A DNA stretch of 64,000 bases, taken from Setaria digitata. Taxonomy: Eukaryota; Nematoda; Chromadorea; Rhabditida; Setariidae. A model generated the notes under the pieces. That model saw nothing but the letters and a program-made list of their open reading frames with translations. It was not told the origin of the DNA and ran no database searches. The stretch's first letter is position 1; the number at the start of each line of letters is the position of its first letter. The position numbers and the translations under genes were made by a program. Of this stretch, positions 27,101 to 39,500 are shown piece after piece. The stretch is from positions 186,001 through 250,000 of the forward strand of contig RCAB01000027.1 of the NCBI GenBank assembly GCA_003640385.1. Direction: 5' to 3'.

Positions 27101-28712
27101 GATAGAAAAAACTACTTAGAATTCTTTTCGTTTGCCGTTATTTCTAAGCCGAACTGAGTTTTTTAATTGATTTCTTTTTTGCTTTCGTTTTTTACTACCA
27201 AAAACTTGCATTAAAAACAATTTTACAATAACTTAAAATTAGTTGAGATTGGTTACGAATTCTGAGAAAATTTTCTTGGAATTTTGGCATTCCAAATGAG
27301 AAAATGTGTTGTTGATGTTGACTATGCGTCACTGATACTGAGATGACCTTGCTGTGCTTGTAACGATGAGATTAAATGTGATAATGTTGGATGATTGCAC
27401 AAAAACCATATGACTAAACTAACTAATTGACGACAATATCCCCAAGTTTCGTAGCGTAGTTTCCTTTTCAGCATTAACCAACATAAACTAGTTGGCGCAT
27501 TGAGATGCGCTCTAAAAAGATTAAACGCAGCGGCAGATGGAGACGAACTGTTACTGTTTGTTGATGCAAATAAAATGGTTAACTTTGTGGCTAAAGCAGT
27601 AAGAAAAGCAACCCTTTCGGATTCTGCGAAAAAGAAAGAAATGGAGCAGGTAAGAGATTCAGGAATGGGTAGCCTTCAAAGAGAAAAAGTAGAGACTTAG
27701 TGTTGACATCATAGTGTTACACCGTTGTGTGAAGCTATCTTTCTGGAAGGTTAAGTGATAAAAGACATTTTAAGGTGAGGGGAAAAAACACAAGATGTGA
27801 CACCTTCATACTTAATTAATTGTACGCAAGCAAGATAGCCACAAATAATGGTTTAAAGTCATTTGAATTGGAATTTTTTTTTCTTTGCAACATTCGGGCT
27901 TATAGTGTTTGATTAAATGATAAATGACTTGAATAGATAGCAAGCTGAATTTGTACAGTCATTTTTTTTTTATTGGATATAATAACAGTTGTATGATTTT
28001 AGACCTATCCTCCGCAGTTTTTCCTGATTAGTTTCCTGCTGGATTGGGTCGTCAATAACGCGGAAGATAATTTAAGCGCAGTGTGTATAGGAGCTCTTAC
28101 ATACACCTCACCAGAAGAGTTTAGTCACAACAACAAGGCGTATTCTTATCTACTCAAACTGACCAAGCGATGTATCAATGTAAAACTTACCAAACGTTAT
28201 GTGCTATGTCGATTATTCATTAGACTGTTATTTGATTCCTTTATTAATACTTAACTTGCTTTTTATTAATTTGAGTCCCATTACAAACTTTTAATACCCT
28301 TGGTTCTTGGTAATTTAATTTCAATTAATTTTAAAGTATTATTGCCTTGAGGCAATATGCTTTAAGGTTGTGTATTGCAAAAAATGAGAGCTGCTCCAGC
28401 TTTAACTCATTTCAGAAAAAAGAAAAGAAAGATGTGATTAAAAAAACTGGCCGAGTTTATTAAACTCTTTATTCTTTAAATAATTTCTTTATAGAAACTT
28501 TATCTATTCGTTTATTGGTTTTACATATCATGTTAATTTCTATCCCAAGGCTGGACTTTTCCTTGCAGGTTTTGTTCGCTCATGAACTTGACAAACTTAT
28601 CCCGATAACTCGGCGATTTGGAAGACGACTCCAGCACGGAAAAAAAAGATGCGGCTATGTGGATAATAGGAAAAGTAATCAATCATTCAATCAATTGTCA
28701 CATGAGCACTAA
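21185..28712 (+). CDS. NCAPG: condensin complex subunit CAP-G (HEAT-repeat, Cnd3 family)
   Basis: Eighteen exons in continuous phase: 21185-21325, 21697-21885, 22130-22312, 22469-22559, 22940-23173, 23354-23472, 23824-24014, 24437-24592, 24743-24919, 25019-25145, 25495-25653, 25771-25875, 26220-26433, 26573-26736, 26902-27077, 27472-27649, 28003-28179 and 28569-28712. They give 974 residues, close to vertebrate CAP-G. HEAT repeats run through the protein. Family-like signatures include VRAEAVRSIPLF, SLTVQQRMQLLKTAF, LPDMIHFVDFLYK and the C-terminal Cnd3 region (ALSCYF-like LLLRYFDNSCHPHPYAFLNY). CAP-G pairs with the kleisin CAP-H in condensin I to compact mitotic chromosomes in the nucleus. 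The start MATKPLRCDK is chosen as the first in-frame ATG. The extreme 3' exon could splice on at a GTAATC within 28672-28680, giving a slightly different basic tail. Confidence 0.9.
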
Positions 28713-30636
28713 TAATACAAATTACTGCCAGATTTTAGTTTTAGGTCTTAGCTACTAAGTCAATATCTCTTTATCCATCTTCATGATTCAAATTTTTATT
28801 AGCCTTTCTCTTAGCTTTTTTCTTCATATTTTTATTAGCCGAAAAACGATTAACTAGTCAGTTTTCTTTTTGTTTTATTTTATATAACTCCCACCATTCA
28901 TTTAAATGTTCTTGCTTAGTTTACATGTGTACTTACTGCATACACTTTACCTGCTTTTATAATCAGGAAGATTAGCTCTGTTCATTTAACTTTTTATTTC
29001 CCAAATCATTTCCATAATTCCTCTTCAGCTATGCTGCGTAATTCATTTAACAGCTTGATTAATCAGTTCAGTCCAAATAATTTCCGTGTCAAGTAAAGCT
29101 TCCCTTCACTAAACCCCTTCAGCTTAGCCAGTACCATCGAGTGTTTTGTTTTCGTTGTTTTGCCCTAACAAATTAGAACAACAAGTGCAGAATGAATTAA
29201 CACGATATTCTGTGCATGTTTTTCAACTTTTATTTCATATGGAAAAGTATACGAACTTAAGCTATGTATTAGAAAGATTTCACAGGGTTGGTATTATTGG
29301 TTTGACGAAATGAGGAAGGGTTATGCAGCGCTAGGGACAATTTCTGCGAAGTTCCACGTTTTTATATGACTTTCGTAGGAATATACATATTAAGTAGGGC
29401 TTATTAGAGATTTTATATTAGGCTCAATTTCTGAGAGTTCAAAGGCTGAAAATAGCAGCTTGATAAGTGATCAAGCTGTTAAGAATGATTAATCTGTGGC
29501 GAAAAAGAAGTGTCACTTTTTTCCGTAATTGAAAATTTAGAAAATCTTAAGCTTTCTAAGAGAACTAGAATTTTTCGTGAAAAAAAACTCAGGTACGCTG
29601 TTTATTCGTATAGCTTCGTCGCTTTTCCTTTCATAACAGTAGTATTTAATTGATGTAAGTCAATGATTCGTGCAGTAAAAAAAATTTCTTTTTTAAACAG
29701 TTAACCTCAAGCTTCTGAGTAAAAGAGAATATTTCAGGTTAAGATCGGTATGGAGGAAGTCTTTTAAATAAGTTATGAATATTGGTTATTCATAAATTTG
29801 TGACTAGAAATTTTTTGGTTAAATCGACAGCTGAAAAGTTAGAGCGTTTTGAATATTTTATTTCTTGTGATAGTTTTTGAATTATGTTGATTATTTTTTT
29901 TTATTGGTTTCCCTGTTAGCCACCGTATTATTTGTTAGATTTGTTATTGCTCGTTCCAGTGTATCCTGATTTTTAAACTGCCTATTTGATGCAGTTTTAG
30001 AACTCCAGCTTTTAGTTCTGTATATAAAATATTTTGCTTCCTCATCTACCTCTCCTTCCATCTTAAGACAAAACTAGGCTTTATCTACTCTGCGGTACCA
30101 TCTATTTTGCGTTTCTTGCTGTTGGTGATGGTGCAGCGATAGCTATCTTTGTTAATCTGCTTCATTTTCATGTTATTGTTCATGTACGTTTATCTGTTCA
30201 CAGCTAAAAGTTTTGAGAGATTTTTAAAGCTCTAACCGATTCACCCATCCAAAGTGATAAAATCATCCACAAAGATTTTTGTCCCGTCGACATGATCATC
30301 ATCATATATTCATCATCACTCAGGACAAATCGGTTTTTCCGGAAATTATTGGTTTCATCTTTACTTTTGTTAGAAATCTTTGCCAAAATACTGACTTCCA
30401 CACTCTTTAGGAACTGATTTTCAACTATATGTTGCTTTTTCTACACAACAAGAATGTTCACCTGGAAAAAGAAATGCACGAAAGTGTGACCAAAGTTGAG
30501 CCGTTGGACTGCAAGGCTAATAAATAGCAGAATGTACATTATATGCAGTTGTTAGTTGTCAGCAAGAGATAGTCGGCACGATTGAATTGTAACCAAAACA
30601 AAAGATATTATAAGTTTATTATAGGTGAACAAATTT

Positions 30637-30723
30637 AAACTCCCAAATAGATTATTAGCTTTATTGGATGTAAACAGTTTTGCTTTATTGGATGTAAAAA
30701 CTCCCAAATTTATTGGATGTAAA
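30637..30723. repeat. short imperfect direct repeats
   Basis: TTTATTGGATGTAAA occurs three times (30660-30674, 30684-30698, 30709-30723), and AAACTCCCAAAT twice (30637-30648, 30698-30709). The arrangement looks like a local duplication followed by drift. Confidence 0.8.
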
Positions 30724-30726
30724 CAG

Positions 30727-30766
30727 TTTTTGGAAAATCGCGATAGTTATCGCGATTTTCCAAAAA
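30727..30766. repeat. perfect 19-bp inverted repeat with 2-nt loop
   Basis: Arms TTTTTGGAAAATCGCGATA (30727-30745) and its exact reverse complement (30748-30766) flank a GT spacer. It abuts the direct repeats. It could form a hairpin or be a binding site, or it may mark a small mobile-element remnant or a double-strand-break repair scar. Confidence 0.85.
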
Positions 30767-31495
30767 ACCGCTTTAGGTTAGCGCCATCAGCGAACATCGA
30801 TGGTTAATTAGTACGATGATTTTAGACCTGCGTAGTTCCATAACATGGAAATTAATAAAGTTAATACCATTAAAAGGTCCATTTATTATTGATGAATGAG
30901 ATAAAATGGAATACTGGAAAAAAGTATTTAAATTATGCTGTAGCATCCATTTCCAATTATAACATTTTCCTTTTGAAAATTATGACATTTCACAAAATGA
31001 CCTAACAACAAGATGACGGCTAATCATGGCCAATGTACTAGTAGGGAATTGCTACAGGCTCTAAAGAAGAGATAGCTCCGAGTGTATGGATACGCTTTGT
31101 ACAACTATGCCAAAGTGTATTTGATGTTTTGAAGGAATATTAGGCATTGCATTTTAAAAAACTGCTCTTACCGCTGTTATCAGAATTACTATCGTTATTA
31201 TTATCAGTATGTTATCAATATTACTACTGTGATTTTCAAAGACTTATGTCGCTGCTGTGGCCATCCCACCACCTTCATCATCACTAATTATTACTTCGAT
31301 ATCAATCTTAATTACTTCTCATATTCGGAAGCAATCAATAAATTCAATGATAGTAGTACCCGGAGAGGTACTACAAAAAAGCATTTAATGGATTGGCGTG
31401 GAAAAGGCTTAACTGAGCGGGTAATGAAAGGAAGAGTATTTGTAGCTGGGTCGCTAGGGTACACAGCTGCTGACACCATTTGTCTTGTTAACCAT

Positions 31496-31591
31496 ATGCT
31501 TTCCATCCAACGGCTTGATGGCCAAGGGCCTACACAGCCAGGCTCAGTCTCAGGCACTTCCAGTCCATCCCTCCATCTTTCCCCTCTTAAA
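31496..31591 (+). other. candidate 5' coding exon in an open GC-richer patch
   Basis: Within a long open frame (31229 to the CA repeat), an ATG starts MLSIQRLDGQGPTQPGSVSG, followed by Ser-rich sequence ending in SPLK at a GTAGGA donor. The composition resembles the disordered N-termini of RapGAP proteins, and it lies 2 kb upstream of that gene. No phase-proven link was found. The opposite strand is open too (31312-31740), so the coding strand is not certain. Confidence 0.3.
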
Positions 31592-31746
31592 GTAGGATCA
31601 GATGGCAGATGGCTATTGCGATTTGCGCTCTCCGACGCACATGCTTCGCTCCACCGATATCGAAACTTATCAGCGCAATCCAATCCTATCAAACTTATCT
31701 CCGAACACTCACCCACCTCTCCGTACCCTCTTCTATACATCCCTCA

Positions 31747-31752
31747 CTCACA

Positions 31753-31804
<52 letters not shown>

Positions 31805-31805
31805 N
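31747..31805. repeat. (CA)n microsatellite ending at an assembly N
   Basis: About 29 CA units with one TA interruption, followed by an N at 31805. The true repeat length is probably unresolved. Confidence 0.95.
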
Positions 31806-33592
31806 GCTTTTATGAGTTAAGCCATCTCATTTTTCTTCATCCTCACACCCTTTCATCTCACTTATTCGAAATTATTGAGCTCGTATGTGTATATATGTAT
31901 ATTCAGTTGGACTTGACTCGTTCTGATAAGATCAGAGGCCAAGTTAAGCTTGTGGAATAGGTGAAGCCATTAAGGAAGAAGTTGAACAGACTAGTTAGCT
32001 TTGAGCTGTTAATGAGATTGTGCACGGTATGAATTTCGCGATCATGCCATATTTCTACGTCCCGTACAACTTGCAGTTTCCACTCTCCTTTGGAAAAGAA
32101 GCAAGATTTTTCTAGTAGCGAAAGCGTTAAAACGTAGGTTCATTTGAGAGCCTGCAGCTGCTCCTCTGGCTTCTGTTCATTAAATGTTTCATTTGCTTCC
32201 CTTCTTCTTGTTTCTTCTTTCTACAGCCAGGCTTTTTTTAAATTGTATCCATGAAACATACTCTTTCGGCTCCTAATTTCATTGAATTTCCTTTCCATTT
32301 TCTGCGAGACAATACTTTCCTCTTCTCTTCTATAAACCAAACGAAGACAGAAGAAGAAAGATCGATTCAAATGAATTTTACTTATGCGACTACTTTTATT
32401 GAAAAATTCAATCTTCTCGTAATTCATATCGGCAATAAACTTGCGCTAATTTTTTCCGCGATAAAAATTTTATTTGGAAGCTGCTGCCACCCGTAATGAA
32501 GCGAAGGTTTTTTCAGTTATCTTCTCGTCCCAATGAAATGACTGGATAAAAAATTAAAAAAATCTCCACCACTTTCCCATCCTGCCCAATTTCTTTATCT
32601 ATTTGTGCTTAGTTGGAAAGCAGAGCACATATTTATTCAACGTGACGAGTGCCAAGCCATAATTTTAATTGCTCCCTGTTTTATTTGACGACAATTTTCA
32701 GCACCTCGTTTTCGTTGAAATCTTTATTAAAGTATTTTTTTAAAGAATATTCATTATTTCCCTTATCCAGAAAAATTTTCAATTGTTAATTGCTAGAGAC
32801 TATGAATATAGCTAAAACCAAAATTACACACTAAAGTTATTTTTTCTGATAGAAGAGTATTAGAGCGGGGGGAAGGGAAGTTTTCTGAATGTTGGTTCGA
32901 CAGTTTAATAATAGGACAATCCATAAAAAGTAAAGACTGAAGTTATTGACAGGATGCTTAATTGATTTAAAGTCCGCTTCAAAATCTGCTGGAACATTTT
33001 CATTAAGACACGACTCTCTTCCCAGCACCTCTGCTTTGAATCTGAATTACTGGAAGTTTTTTTCTAATTGCTTTCTGAAGAGGAAGTACTCGGGGTTTTT
33101 CAAAATAGTTCTTAATTTTAACTGATTCATATGAATGATGTTGCAGAGAGCTGTTCCCATCAATCGCGTGCTTTGTGCTTTCTGCAGTTGTTAGACTCGC
33201 TTGTCTTCATTTTCATTCTTGAGGAGCTTTTTCAAGGGCTATATAATAAAGAACATTTGCATTGAGCGACCAATACATTTTGACTTCTATTAAGGAAGGA
33301 ATTAAAAATGAATTGAAAATCTAAAAATGTTTTAGGCCCCTCCTTTTTCAAAAGCAAGTAGTGAGGTGATGGAGAAGGTAAGCTTTTTGTCATGAATTCT
33401 TGGTGCTTAGAAGGGGCTGTTAAAAGCAGTTGTTAGGGAGGAGGGTAGAGAATCTCTCTTCCTCAACTGCTATTCTGCATTTTTGACTTCATTTTGATCG
33501 CGCGGCACTTGCTCAGTTTTCAGTTTGTTGTTTGTTACTACTTTAATTTAAGTGTGGTTAATGAAACTCGAATTTAAGTCGAAATCGATGAG

Positions 33593-36500
33593 ATGTCGGA
33601 AAGTATACGAAAGTGGTGTACGTTCTATGCGCAAGCTAGGATGGAGAGGGCTGATGACAATTTGGAAATAATTGTTTCGTCTTTGAGGCGAGAAGTAGGA
33701 GGAAAGTTGAAGCAGTATTATTTTCGGCCTCGTCTTTTCCTTGGATAAATGGGATGCAGTGTTGGAGTCGTCATTTTAAGGGATGAAGCACACCACACCA
33801 CGAGAATGCTTTTTTGTTTTCTCTCTCAATGACATTTGTATTTAAGAATTCACCTTTAAGGTACAATTCCCTACTCACAAGTTGGCTTCTGAGAGCAGTC
33901 TCACTTTTACACTACGTATGAAAGTTACGTATTTCATTTTTCATAGCAGTGGTTTTGAATTTCTTTGTACGTCATTTACGTTGGATATATCGTTGCCATC
34001 ATAAACTTTACTTTTTTATAGAAAATTTCAGGAAGTGAAGGTGACATTAGAGGAAATAGTTTTTAAAGCTAAAAAAGAATTTAACATGTTTTTGACCGAT
34101 CTTTTTAAAGCGATGGAAATTTTCTCTAATTTGTGTCTATAGTGCTACTGTATGGACAGCGGTCAGTGTGCAGATGCATGGTGTAGCATTACCACTTGAG
34201 CATTTCAATCGACGTGGTTCACTTCTTGCTGTCGCACTCGGTGATTAATATTTTTCTCAAAGTTATTTCAGTAGTGTCACCGTGACAGATGAGCATTGAC
34301 TTTTTGGTCTTCTCAAGCAAACTGAGGATACCCATGGTTAGAAAAGTGGAAATGCACATTCATCAAGAGAAGCTCTGATAGTCCGTATGCTGCTTACAGT
34401 GAGGTAGAAGTGCAGAGCTGTTTGCAAAGTGAATATCTGAGATTTTTTACTCAGTGGCGTCTGAATTAGCTCCGTGATCCCGGAAAGGGTTGCTCAAACT
34501 GAACAGCTTGCAAAAATTTAAATCTCACATGTAACGCTTTTTGAAGGTGCTAATAGCGAAGCAGTTGCGTCCTTACCCACTTATAATTTACCGAAAATTG
34601 TCGTTCCTTCGCCCTGTTCATTCAATTACCAAAATGTTGGCGGCAGTAGTGACAACAGTATCAAACCAGCGATGACATCTTGTAAGTTATTTCAGCACAA
34701 ACAAGCAAATTCTTTTTCAGAAATTTTGGATCTTTTTCCTATGTTACCGAAATATATTGAACTGTATAACTGATCTCTCTGCATATCATTTATGAGAAAG
34801 CCTAATTCATTCGATCACTAAAATCTCTTAAACTTTCAAATTTTCGAACATTAGCTTTTTGTAGTCAACTTCATGACTTTTTGACATTGTTGGAGTGCGA
34901 CAGTGCACCCTTCAGTGGGGAAACACTTATCCTCGTAATTACTCCGGTGATTCTATCCAGTTATAATTTATAAATAAATACCTTAATTTGATTTAATTAT
35001 ATTTAGAACAAAAATTATCGTAAAATTTTGCAGGCTCGGCACATAACCTTGCAACAACATCAGCATTAACACCTTCTGGACCAATTCAGAATAGTGCATC
35101 GGCATCGCAGTTCGACACCCATATTCCCTGCGATTCCGAGTATGGCACCCAAATTGTTATGGAACGTATTAGGTATTTTCTTCAGTTTTTATTCACATCC
35201 GGGCCCTTAACTGACTCGAGCAATGGGTTTTGGGATATATTTCCAAAACTATTTTAATTGAATGTAAACAAATCTGTTCCGGAAAACTTTCTAGAACATC
35301 AACTAGAAGATTGTCAATTTTGTAAATTTTACGAATTACAGCGAATGGAGACCGTGCTATCCACGTCTCTGTGCTTATCATGACTGTGTAAGCTTAGCAT
35401 CGGCATGGGGACTCGGTCCACCTACAACTTCTATCGAACCACGTCCAACAGGTGCATCTCAGGCTCAGAGTCCGTGCGAAGATGACATAGGTGATGGTAA
35501 ATCAAATGATTTATTGTCGAATTGCCCGGCTTTCAGGTAATGCATTTGATTTTTCGAAGAAGTTAAGGGTTTGAAAGCGTCAATCATAAATATTAGTGAG
35601 ACATACAGTCAATTAAACTTCTGTTTTAGAGTAATTAAAATTTTCCGAACCTTTAGAAAAAAAACCGTTTAGAAATGAATTAGGTGGTGAACCGATTCGC
35701 CGCCTAGCTCTTTCTCGTCGGGTCAGTGCTATTCCTTCTGATGGTTTAAAAAACATGAATGAAACATGGCAGCGCGAACATACAGCATCCGAAATAGGCA
35801 TTCTAGAAGATGTTAGCAACGTATATCTTGGTGGCAGGTAATTATATTTTATGGATTGTGAAAAAAGCTCTCAAATAAATTCATTAGCTTCAGCTTTCGT
35901 TCTGAAGCGAAACTATAGTTCTTTTATCTATGGAAATGCAAGATATTTCTCGAAATAACCAAAAGGACACTTTAAGTTGATGTCTGTTATGACACTGACT
36001 TGACATATCAAACTAAGGATGGATAGTGTAGCCATGTTAAAGTGGATGAGAAGTAGATATATCGGTGCTCTTTTCAAGAGGGAATATCTTAAATGATGGC
36101 TTTAGATTATGACTAGTTCAAGGAAGCAGAAGCCATGACTTGTATATTTTTCAGTGGTTGGCAAATTTATAAATCGGAGCTCACAATATAAATTAAGGAA
36201 AAGAGTCTTCCGGTAAAGATGTAAAGTAAATTATAGCAGGATAACACATTTACACGAAATGGAAAATAAGTTGAATGGTGCCAAAAAGTGTTCATCACTT
36301 AAGGAGTAATAAGAAAGAAAAAGAGAGTAATTTTTGTTAAAGATTCCTTCGTGAAAAGGTACTGAAACAGTATATTGAAATGACAGCATAACAAAGATGA
36401 TAATAAACACATAAATCATCTTTTCACATACTAGAAATATAAATTTATTCTTGTTGTGATTTTTAGATTTAAGAAAATGTGCAGTTCGAAAAAGACATGT

Positions 36501-39500
36501 TTTTTTATGAAATCTAATACGGAACTGGAACGAAATACCACTAATTTTATTATATTATTGAATACTATTTTTTCAGACTATGCGCAGCACGTCAGCAGAA
36601 AATTGTCATTGAACCTCAAGACATTGGCGCTTACTACTATCGACACTGTTTTCTTGGGCGACGTAATTTTTTCTGGCTTTTGCGTTTAATATTTGAAACG
36701 AAAGTGGATTGGTAGTCAAATATGACTTCTCTTTTCTTAAAAAAAGTGGAATAGGTTTCATTATAATTTTAACAGTGCCCAAATTGCTGTTGTATTTCAC
36801 ATCCTTTAAATTTTTCTTTACTTTATATTACAGCAATAGCGTATTCTTTTAATGTAATTAAAGCGCTAATTAAATTGATGGAAAAGAGTTTGTCTACTTA
36901 TTCATATTTCTTTAATGTTTTTACTTTTTCTCTTATTATGAATATATGCTACATTCACTTATTTAAATTTAAGTTTCCTGGAAGAAGTTAATTAGTTGCT
37001 GAATCTACATCCATCAGCTATTCAAGCTCCGAAGTCAATTAACTGTTTTTGAAATTTACATTTATTATACATTATACTTATATCATTCTTATTTGTTGGT
37101 CTTCTTTAGTTTGAGCCGTTTTACTTCATATATTATAATTTAACAAGATTATTGAATTTGAAAATAACGGATTTCAGCTCATTGGAACTTTTTTGGTACC
37201 GACGAAACGTATGGCCCAGTTGCCGTTTCGGTAGTTCGTGAACATATTGAAAACGGTATCCGGAATATAACAATTTACCGGATGATTGTCCGGATTAGTG
37301 ATGTATTTTTTTTTTTTCAAGTTGTATCAAAATTCTTGCATAGTAATTATTTCATTTGGGAATATCATGATTTGTCTGCAGAAATCTCAGAAAAAGATGT
37401 TTTTAAATGACAGTGCTCATTGAGTTATTGGTATCTCTAGGAATTCTTTGTTTCAGACTATTTGAACTACAAAATTGCGTAGTCTATCCGAGTTTTTTTT
37501 TTCTTTGTCATAAAATTGAATCTTACGATTTGTTAGCTAACCATTAGTATTTACAAGCCGTGAATGTAGATATTATTTCAGCTTTGTACGCTACGAGTTG
37601 CAATACCGGAAGAAGTCTTGTCGGATAGTAATGCCGACCAGAAAAATACTCGATCACTGATAAAAGAATTATTAGAAATAGCCTGCCCACAAATACCGTA
37701 CGGAATTCTTCGTCCAGCCAATCCGTCGTCTACACGAGTGGAAGATTTCCTTGTCAAAATTGATGAACAAGTATTCTTGTGTCTGCTTAAGTAGAGATCT
37801 TCCTTATGATTTACTGCTGAATGATGCAGTATTTACACCCATTCACTATAGAAATCTTCATTTGTAGAAGAAGTTAGGAAAGAAATTCGGCATTAAAGTT
37901 TGGTGCTAAACTTAGAATTGTTTTGAAGCTTGATTTCCTTTCATACGCTTCACAAATTACCGGTAATGTTGACTTATTGATTTCGTACTTCGCGATTTCT
38001 TCCCACCAAAAGAAAAAACATTTCGAAATTTGAATATTAAGTCATAACTATATTATTTCAGCCAATTTACACGAGATATAAGGTCGGCGTAATGTATTGC
38101 GGTGTTTCTCAGTCTACTGAAGAACAAATGTATAATAATGGTGCATTTTTTTTCTGCATAGCAAAATATGATGAGCTCTTGTAATTTTGATTTATGTTAA
38201 TTTGATTTATGTTTTAACTATTAGCTTATTTCTTTCCAATTGGGATTTTTTTTTTTTTTTTTTTTTTTGCCCATACTATTGTAGTGCATGCACTCAGGAC
38301 TCCAAATGAATAAGAAAACTGTTCATAATTACAATAATGAAATATGGAAAATTTCGGTATTTGAAAATGAAAAATTTTGAATCCTTGCAAAAATGGGTGT
38401 GTTATTAAAGCACTACTAAAGCTTTAGTGATAATTATAGCTGTGACACTGGCTCTCATTTCGAATTTTAGTAAAATATTTTGTGAATACCAAATATTATT
38501 TCATTTTTTCATAAATGTTTGTATGATTTATATTTTAGCACACATATGAAGTATTTAATTTCTTATGGAAATTAAATTTAATTTCAGAAAACGGATCTCC
38601 TGCTTTCGAGGAATTCTTAGACTTTCTTGGACAACGTGTGAGGTTGAAAGGTTTTGATCAGTACAAAGGGGGTCTCGATGTACGCGGTGACACTACGGGT
38701 ACACATTCTATATACGTGAGATATCAGGCGCATGAAATAATGTTTCACGTTTCAACACTTCTTCCGTTTACTCCTAGTAATAAACAGCAAGTAAGCAGTC
38801 ATTTTCATACTATGAAATTGACAGTTCTTCCCATGTTTTATTTAAAAACTCGATTAATGCTCGATTTTTTAGTTGGTTGAATTCTGTCTAGTTTTTATTT
38901 AATTTCAAAACACATCACTGTTTTAGCTGGCTCGGAAAAGGCATATTGGTAATGATATGGTTACTGTAATCTTCCAGGAGCCCGGTGCTCTTCCTTTCAG
39001 TCCAATTACTGTTCGTTCACACTTCCAACATGTTTTCATTATTGTTCGAGCCAATAAACCATGTACTGATGATGTAACCTATAGGTGTGTTCCTTTTTAT
39101 TGTTTGGCCAGAGTTTCTGTTTCTTTGGATTCCATTTTCAAAACGTAATCTTTGCACTTATTTCATGCCTGTTTTGGTATGCTTTTAAATTATGACATTC
39201 ATGAATTAGTGTTTTTAGATCGTAGAGATGGATGTTGAACACTTTTATATCTTGTTCTTAATAAAGTACTTTATTTTTATCTTAAAATTTTTAGTATCGC
39301 TGTGTCACGAGCAAAAGATGTTCCGGCTTTCGGACCTGCTATACCTCAAGGAGCTACATTTCCTAAGTCCTCTGAATTCCATGACTTTTTCATCACAAAA
39401 AGTAAGTATGAGTTTTTGACTGCAAGCGCTAAGCTAGAAGAAGAAAAAATTTTTTTCTTTCTTTTTTGATGCCATAGAGATTTTATGGTTCAGCATAGAT

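Larger units (their letters stand above)
28713..33592. other. 4.9 kb interval upstream of the RapGAP gene
   Basis: This probably holds 3' UTR of CAP-G and 5' regulatory or UTR exons of the RapGAP gene. It contains an inverted repeat and short direct repeats at 30.6-30.8 kb, a less AT-rich open patch at 31.2-31.7 kb, a CA microsatellite and a single N. No confident coding gene is seen. Confidence 0.4.

Noticed and set aside
31741..31820. His/Thr repeat protein from the CA tract
   Set aside because: A pure dinucleotide microsatellite with an N; open frames here carry no coding signal.
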